A DNA stretch of 11,288 bases from Ruminococcaceae bacterium UBA2806 (GTDB lineage Bacteria > Bacillota > Clostridia > Oscillospirales > Acutalibacteraceae), in NCBI GenBank assembly GCA_002351795.1, contig DEHG01000034.1, positions 6,501 through 17,788 of the forward strand. Reading direction: 5' to 3'. Positions 6,974 to 11,288 of the stretch are shown here, piece by piece. Positions within the stretch are counted from its first letter, which is position 1. The number at the start of each line of letters is the position of its first letter. The notes below the pieces were generated by a model. It saw nothing but the letters and a program-made list of their open reading frames with translations, made no database searches and was not told where the DNA came from. Both the position numbers and the translations under genes were made by a program.

Positions 6974-7001
6974 ATTATTATACAAAGTGAGGTAACATGA
7001 T

Positions 7002-8087
7002 ATGTCTAACAGATTGTTTCAGGGAGTTATTCATCAGATGAAGGACGCTATCGACAGAACGATAGGCGTTATTGATGAGACTTCGGTAGTTATCGCCTGC
7101 AGTGAGCTTGGCAAGATCGGTGAGGTAAATGAACACATTACTTCCGAAATGCTGACATCTGCCGCTCCGTTTGTACTTAACGGATATACATATAAATCCT
7201 TCGGCAGCAAGCCGAGAAGTGAATATGCAGTTTTTGTAGCAGGCAATGACTATGCCGCTCAGAAATATGCTTCTATTCTTTCTATTTCCCTCGGCAGCAT
7301 CAAGCAGTATTATGACGAAAAATATGACAGGGGCAACTTTATCAAGAATGTTATTCTTGACAATATTCTCCCCGGTGATATCTATCTCAAATCAAGAGAG
7401 CTTAAATTCAACTCCGATGTTACAAGAGTGTGTATGCTTATAAAAATAGCCGCTAAGACTGATATTTCTGCTTATGATGTTATTCAGAATCTTTTCCCGG
7501 ATAAGGCAAAGGATTTCGTTATCAATATCAATGAGACCGATATCGCTTTGGTTAAGGAGATCAAACAGGACATCGACTCCAAGGATCTTGAAAAGCTTGC
7601 AAGCTCTATCGTTGACACACTTTCAGGCGAATTCTACACCCATTGCGTCATCGGTATAGGTACTCCTGTAACAGGGATCAAGGATCTTGCACGTTCCTTC
7701 AAGGAAGCTCAGGTCGCTCTTGAGGTCGGCAAGGTATTTGATACCGAACGTGCTATTGTCAGCTATGATAAGCTCGGTATCGCAAGACTTATTTATCAGC
7801 TCCCCACAACGCTTTGCGATATGTTCCTTAAAGAGGTATTCAAGAGAGGATCTATTGAATCTCTCGATCAGGAAACACTTTTTACCATACAGCGTTTCTT
7901 TGAAAATAACCTGAATGTTTCCGAGACATCAAGAAAGCTTTTTGTACACAGAAATACTCTTGTATACAGACTTGAAAAGATCAAAAAGCTTACAGGTCTT
8001 GATCTGAGAGAATTTGAAGATGCTATCATTTTCAAGGTTGCTCTTATGGTAAAGAAATACCTTTCCTCAAATCCTATCAAATACTGA
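7002..8087 (+). CDS. PucR/CdaR-type transcriptional regulator
   Basis: A 361-residue cytoplasmic protein. The C-terminal segment from about 292 to 350 is the PucR-type helix-turn-helix: FFENNLNVSETSRKLFVHRN followed by TLVYRLEKIKKLTGLD is the hallmark of that domain. A middle domain at about 135-245, with GIGTPVTGIKDLARSFKEAQ, matches the GGDEF-like fold that precedes the HTH in CdaR/PucR proteins; it lacks a GGDEF catalytic motif, so no cyclic-di-GMP synthesis is expected. The N-terminal 100 residues, starting with an amphipathic helix and IGVIDETSVVIACSE, resemble a small-molecule sensing region such as the diacid-recognition type, but the ligand is not identifiable. The start has GAGG about 9 bases upstream. 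It has its own promoter, a structured leader and its own terminator. Relatives usually control purine, amino-acid or sugar-diacid catabolism, but no such genes are adjacent here. Confidence 0.88.
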   Translation: MSNRLFQGVIHQMKDAIDRTIGVIDETSVVIACSELGKIGEVNEHITSEMLTSAAPFVLNGYTYKSFGSKPRSEYAVFVAGNDYAAQKYASILSISLGSIKQYYDEKYDRGNFIKNVILDNILPGDIYLKSRELKFNSDVTRVCMLIKIAAKTDISAYDVIQNLFPDKAKDFVININETDIALVKEIKQDIDSKDLEKLASSIVDTLSGEFYTHCVIGIGTPVTGIKDLARSFKEAQVALEVGKVFDTERAIVSYDKLGIARLIYQLPTTLCDMFLKEVFKRGSIESLDQETLFTIQRFFENNLNVSETSRKLFVHRNTLVYRLEKIKKLTGLDLREFEDAIIFKVALMVKKYLSSNPIKY

Positions 8088-8090
8088 TGC

Positions 8091-8124
8091 AAAAAGACGC
8101 TCACTCGGTAAGGGTGAGCGTTTT
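8091..8124 (+). terminator. Rho-independent terminator of the regulator gene
   Basis: ACGCTCAC (8097-8104) pairs perfectly with GTGAGCGT (8114-8121) around a 9-base loop and is followed by TTT (8122-8124), continuing the T of the stem. An A-run (8091-8095) precedes the stem and lengthens it. It lies 9 bases after the regulator stop. Confidence 0.8.
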
Positions 8125-8148
8125 CGTACAAAAAGGTGGCATGAAAAA

Positions 8149-8469
8149 ATGAAAATAGCTGTAAGCCATGAGCATAAAAGCGACAGAGTATCTCCGCTTT
8201 TTGAAGAAACAAAGCATTTCAAGCTTTATGATATCGAGGACAATAAAGTCATTTGCTCTGAAGTCATCGGAACAATGGGCTGCCGTGAAAAAGAGGAGCT
8301 TGTTCATCTGCTTCTGATGTTTGAAACTGACGCTCTTATTTGCGGAGAACTTACTGATGAATCAAAGTTGATCCTTTCCGATGAGGCAATATCCGTTTTC
8401 AGCGGATGCCTTGGAAAATCCGATGACGTTGTTGAGCTTATGCTCTCCGGCGTTCTTATTCCAGTTTAG
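8149..8469 (+). CDS. NifX/NifB-fold small protein (dinitrogenase Fe-Mo cofactor biosynthesis domain family)
   Basis: A 106-residue single-domain protein. MKIAVSHEHKSDRVSPLFEE (1-20), continued by FKLYDIEDNKV (24-34), matches the opening strand, the conserved D...V.pLF.e loop and the second strand of the NifX / NifB C-terminal family; later GTMGCREKEELVHLLL and TDALICGELTDES match the helix and the alicgG region. Family members in nitrogenase-free clostridia are common and mostly uncharacterised; a role in carrying iron-sulfur or molybdenum clusters is known only for nitrogenase systems. No nif genes are visible. It has three scattered Cys (45, 65, 87; also C36) but no clear metal motif. The ATG at 8149 has AAGGTGG 9 bases upstream; an earlier ATG at 8141 reads only three codons before a stop. 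It sits between two terminators, so it is either read through from the regulator or has its own promoter, which I could not find. Confidence 0.75.
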   Translation: MKIAVSHEHKSDRVSPLFEETKHFKLYDIEDNKVICSEVIGTMGCREKEELVHLLLMFETDALICGELTDESKLILSDEAISVFSGCLGKSDDVVELMLSGVLIPV

Positions 8470-8481
8470 AAATGAATATGT

Positions 8482-8525
8482 AAAAAACCGGTGCGACCCG
8501 TTTAAGAGTCGTACCGGTCTTTTTT
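8482..8525. terminator. Bidirectional terminator between convergent genes
   Basis: An 11-bp stem (8487-8497 with 8508-8518, one G-U pair) around a 10-base loop is flanked by A6 on the left and T6 on the right (8520-8525). It can therefore end transcription of the NifX-like gene on the plus strand and of the giant gene on the minus strand, which finish at 8469 and 8561. Confidence 0.88.
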
Positions 8526-8560
8526 ACTTTTTCAAGAAAAATTCCTGAAATTACTTACCA

Positions 8561-11288
8561 TCAGTCGTTACTGTATACAGCACTGCTGAATCTTCCTTTT
8601 TTATCACTGTTTCCGCCGAAGCCTCCGAGTGCATCAAAACGATTGTTGATCTTTACATGAACCATGCTCTCCCAGTATTCTTCATCACAGAGATCGCAGA
8701 TAAAGTTCTGGTTAGTATCAGCCTTCTCAACAGTGTAGGAACCTTCACGAATTGTGAATGAATGCTCTTCTCTGTACTTGTCAATATACTCGACATGAAT
8801 ATCTGTCGGGAATACAACTTCCATACTATTAGCATTATTCGGTGTTGAGAAATAGATATGCTTATCATAGTTGTTTGATACATCAACTGTACCTGATGAA
8901 GCAAATCTGATTTCTTTTGCTGTAATCTTAACCGTATTATTGACCTTCAGATCGGAATTGCCCTCCCAACGGAAGTAGAACTTTTCTTTGGTCATGTATG
9001 ACCAGGTTCTGTTAGCCGCAAATGAACGGTTATTAACAGTCATATTAACTGTCTTTGTAGTATTATGACTGCCGGCAGTAATATCAAGATTATCAACACT
9101 TTTTGTTACCCATCCGTTAAGCTCAGTTGCATCAACAACACCTTCCCCTTCAGCATACTTCCAATAGCTTTCAGGATCTTCAAAGTATGTCTTTGCTTTT
9201 TCTGAATAGAGATTGATTCTCGGTACAAATATACCTGAACCCTTGTCTACTATTTCTATCGGGTTGCCGGTTGTATTGAACTGCTTCTGTGTAAATGAGT
9301 ATGCACCTGCTCTGATCTTATAGCTTGTGCCGTTAGTTAGCTTAACTGTTACATCATTCTTGAAGTAAAGAGTGATCGGACGATAAGCTTTTGCCTTAAC
9401 TTCATCTGCACTTTTAGCGTCTGTGATAACATCAGTGGAACTCTTACGTTCCTGAACCATATCAAAGAAAGCCTTGTCATCAGCGTTAACCTGATTATAT
9501 TCGGTATTGGATATCTGCCTGTAATCTGCCGCTGAATTCTGTACCCAATATGAGGTAGTTACACCGGCTTTCTTAGCAATATCCATATATACCCATGCGC
9601 CGTCAACAACGGAAATATGATCCTTTTCAACACCTTCTTCTGAACCATTTACAATGAACTTAACATTATAAATATCCTTATGACCGATAAATATGATCGG
9701 GCAGTGTTCAGTATTGAAGTTTTCGATCTTCTTTTTAACGGGACTGCCGTTCGGATCTGTACAATACTCAAGCTCAAAGGTTGAGCCTGCACCGACAAGA
9801 TTCTGGGTGTCAAAGAAGATGATCGGGATACGGTCAGATGTTGAAACAGTTACGTTATTGATCTTAGACTGGAGCGCAGCCGCAGCAGCATTGATAGCAC
9901 CTGCATCCGAAGATGAACTGGTGTAAACATCTTCAGCAGCTTTGAGCTGACGCTCAAGCTCATCAATAGTAGACTGTTCATAAATATCAGGTTTACCGTT
10001 ATGGAGATACTCAGGATAGTTATGACCGCTGATATATGATCTTGCCTTAGCCATTGTCGCATAAAGATTAGTGTAAGCCACAACATAGCTGTGAACTGTA
10101 CTGTAATCCATAGCACGACCGGAATTGTTAACATACTGACCGTCAAAGCTGTTTTTAAGGATGTGTTCATACATACCCTCAGCATATTTGTAGGAGCCTT
10201 GATCGCCAAGATTCTTGGGGGTACCGTTTTCAGTATATTCCTTAACAATAACAGAACCATAGTAAATAGCATGAGCTGCATAAAGCTCTCTTTCAACTCT
10301 TATTGCGGGATCAACGTAGTTATCCCATCCGCCTGTACCGGCTCTGAATGTCGGGTCAAACAGAATAAGATCATTGCCCTGGAGTGAAGTTCTGCAAGTG
10401 AATTTATTTCCGGATGCATCCTTAGCTTCAAAAACAAGGAAAGGTGTCTTACTCGGAATAGAAGTCTTGAGCAAACCATTATAGCTTGTAAATGTATATT
10501 CCTTATCCTCACCTACACCGGATGCTGTTACTTTAAGGTCATTAGCTGACCAGCCGCCGGGAAGTCTTACATAGATATCCTGATTATCATTGATCTGCAT
10601 ATTTTCAGGATTTGATGTATAGATGTTCATACCGGTAAACTTACCGTTTTTAACATCTGTAGTATTGAGCATCTTTAGCCATACATCACCGTATACGCCG
10701 CTGATCTGCTCGGTATACTGGTTATCGGTCTTGTATTTAGGATCAGACCATACACCGATCGCATACGAAGGATTGTATTTAAGACCGCATACCTGGAACA
10801 TATAAGTATTACTCTTATCAACAGGTATCTTATACTCGTACCAGTCATAAACGAGTGAAGGCTCTGTATCACCTACACGACCCATGGACTCGCCGTTGCC
10901 GCCGTTGCCGCCGAAGAGGTTCTTGTCGGTAATACTCGGCTTATATTCATCGCTCCAGTTAGAAGCAAGCTTTGCTGGTTGATTCTGGGTATGAGGACCA
11001 TATGAATAGTAGTATGAGTTGTTCTTCAGACGGATCTTATTACCGCCGACAAAAGCCATTCTGAGATTTGAAGCTGTCATTTCCGACTTACCAATTACAG
11101 GTTCATCATAATCATATATCTGAGGTTTATTTTCAGGGATAGCTCTGTAATAATACTTAGCATATGAATAGTATTCCATGGTTTTGTAAATAAGATTACC
11201 CTCATCATCCTTAAGCCAATCACCTTTTTCATCCTGTACGGGATAGGATTTATCACTGTCACTACCTAAACGTTCTATTTTTTCAACT
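8561..11288 (-). CDS. Giant, probably exported/surface protein of unknown function (C-terminal 908 residues; start beyond window)
   Basis: The frame is open to the right edge; 36 codons upstream of the ATG at 11179 read on in frame, so that ATG is internal. The protein is very rich in Tyr, Asn, Ser, Thr and Asp with few Cys (six), as in exported Gram-positive proteins. Order (visible numbering): Tyr-rich stretch 37-63; Gly/Asn-rich GGNGGNG near 126-132, encoded by a 9-base tandem repeat at 10892-10909; beta-rich segments near 221-288 and 487-567 that vaguely recall starch-binding modules; a helical region 326-480 ending in a FIVAR-like stretch (439-480); then two related beta modules near 634-666 and 807-854; then D-T-N-x-x-x-x-CDLCD (857-868), a Ca-site-like motif seen in clostridial surface proteins. 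No LPXTG, dockerin pair or transmembrane anchor appears at the C-terminus, which ends SSAVYSND. Signal peptide and catalytic domain, if any, lie outside the window. I do not recognise the family; adhesion, glycan binding or structural roles are guesses. Confidence 0.85.
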   Translation of the reverse strand, partial: VEKIERLGSDSDKSYPVQDEKGDWLKDDEGNLIYKTMEYYSYAKYYYRAIPENKPQIYDYDEPVIGKSEMTASNLRMAFVGGNKIRLKNNSYYYSYGPHTQNQPAKLASNWSDEYKPSITDKNLFGGNGGNGESMGRVGDTEPSLVYDWYEYKIPVDKSNTYMFQVCGLKYNPSYAIGVWSDPKYKTDNQYTEQISGVYGDVWLKMLNTTDVKNGKFTGMNIYTSNPENMQINDNQDIYVRLPGGWSANDLKVTASGVGEDKEYTFTSYNGLLKTSIPSKTPFLVFEAKDASGNKFTCRTSLQGNDLILFDPTFRAGTGGWDNYVDPAIRVERELYAAHAIYYGSVIVKEYTENGTPKNLGDQGSYKYAEGMYEHILKNSFDGQYVNNSGRAMDYSTVHSYVVAYTNLYATMAKARSYISGHNYPEYLHNGKPDIYEQSTIDELERQLKAAEDVYTSSSSDAGAINAAAAALQSKINNVTVSTSDRIPIIFFDTQNLVGAGSTFELEYCTDPNGSPVKKKIENFNTEHCPIIFIGHKDIYNVKFIVNGSEEGVEKDHISVVDGAWVYMDIAKKAGVTTSYWVQNSAADYRQISNTEYNQVNADDKAFFDMVQERKSSTDVITDAKSADEVKAKAYRPITLYFKNDVTVKLTNGTSYKIRAGAYSFTQKQFNTTGNPIEIVDKGSGIFVPRINLYSEKAKTYFEDPESYWKYAEGEGVVDATELNGWVTKSVDNLDITAGSHNTTKTVNMTVNNRSFAANRTWSYMTKEKFYFRWEGNSDLKVNNTVKITAKEIRFASSGTVDVSNNYDKHIYFSTPNNANSMEVVFPTDIHVEYIDKYREEHSFTIREGSYTVEKADTNQNFICDLCDEEYWESMVHVKINNRFDALGGFGGNSDKKGRFSSAVYSND

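Noticed and set aside
6733..6975. 80-codon minus-strand open frame between the flippase and regulator genes
   Set aside because: It is made of AT-rich low-complexity codons, overlaps the flippase 3' end and the strong plus-strand promoter, and shows no recognisable domain.
8101..8307. Minus-strand frames of 60-114 codons over the NifX-like and regulator genes
   Set aside because: They are antisense shadows of well-supported plus-strand genes, run through the terminator and have no domain signal.
9850..10512. Other-frame ORFs of 65-148 codons inside the giant gene
   Set aside because: They lie within the long in-frame gene, and their Leu/Met/Ser-rich composition is typical of frame-shifted readings.
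10892..10909. 9-base tandem repeat GCCGTTGCC x2 as a separate repeat element
   Set aside because: It only encodes the Gly/Asn-rich GGNGGNG stretch of the giant protein; two copies are too few for a meaningful repeat locus.
11177..11179. ATG at 11179 as start of the giant protein
   Set aside because: The frame is open for 36 more codons to the window edge with the same composition, there is no ribosome site or signal peptide at this ATG, and it reads as internal sequence.

Overview
The window looks like chromosome of a low-to-moderate GC Firmicute. The best guess is a gut or rumen clostridium of the Ruminococcus / Eubacterium siraeum type. This is inferred from strong GGAGG ribosome sites, two TTG starts, sigma-A type promoters, a SpoVB-like flippase, a PucR-type regulator and a very large Tyr/Asn/Ser/Asp-rich protein ending in a Ca-binding-like D-x-N...CDxC motif. 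No mobile element, tRNA, rRNA or CRISPR array was seen.

Layout. (1) 1-5338, minus strand: a compact run of five genes, read from right to left. It starts with the two halves of a heterodimeric type IV ABC exporter (5338-3629 and 3600-1831). Next come a dCMP/cytidine-type deaminase (1828-1343), a Nudix hydrolase with a C-terminal winged-helix-like domain (1271-384) and the receiver domain of a two-component response regulator that runs off the left edge (335-1). A good promoter (-35 TTGACG, -10 TAAAAT) lies in front of the first ABC gene. (2) 5339-5457: a divergent promoter region. (3) 5458-8469, plus strand: a SpoVB/MOP-type lipid-linked oligosaccharide flippase, then a separately promoted PucR/CdaR-type regulator with a structured leader, a terminator, and a small NifX/NifB-fold protein closed by a bidirectional terminator. 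(4) 8561-11288, minus strand: the C-terminal 908 residues of a giant, probably exported protein of unknown function whose start lies beyond the right edge.

How the genes fit together. The two ABC subunits form an asymmetric exporter: one carries the degenerate ATPase site (Asp for the catalytic Glu, Gln for the switch His), the other the consensus site. The deaminase and Nudix enzymes both act on nucleotides and share the ABC transcription unit, which suggests a nucleotide housekeeping/regulatory cassette attached to the exporter. The PucR-type regulator and the NifX-like protein are adjacent but separated by a terminator, so a functional link is only possible. The most novel object is the giant protein, which has helical and beta-rich parts, a FIVAR-like segment and two related C-terminal beta modules, but no family that I can name. 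I see no clear undescribed multi-gene system here.
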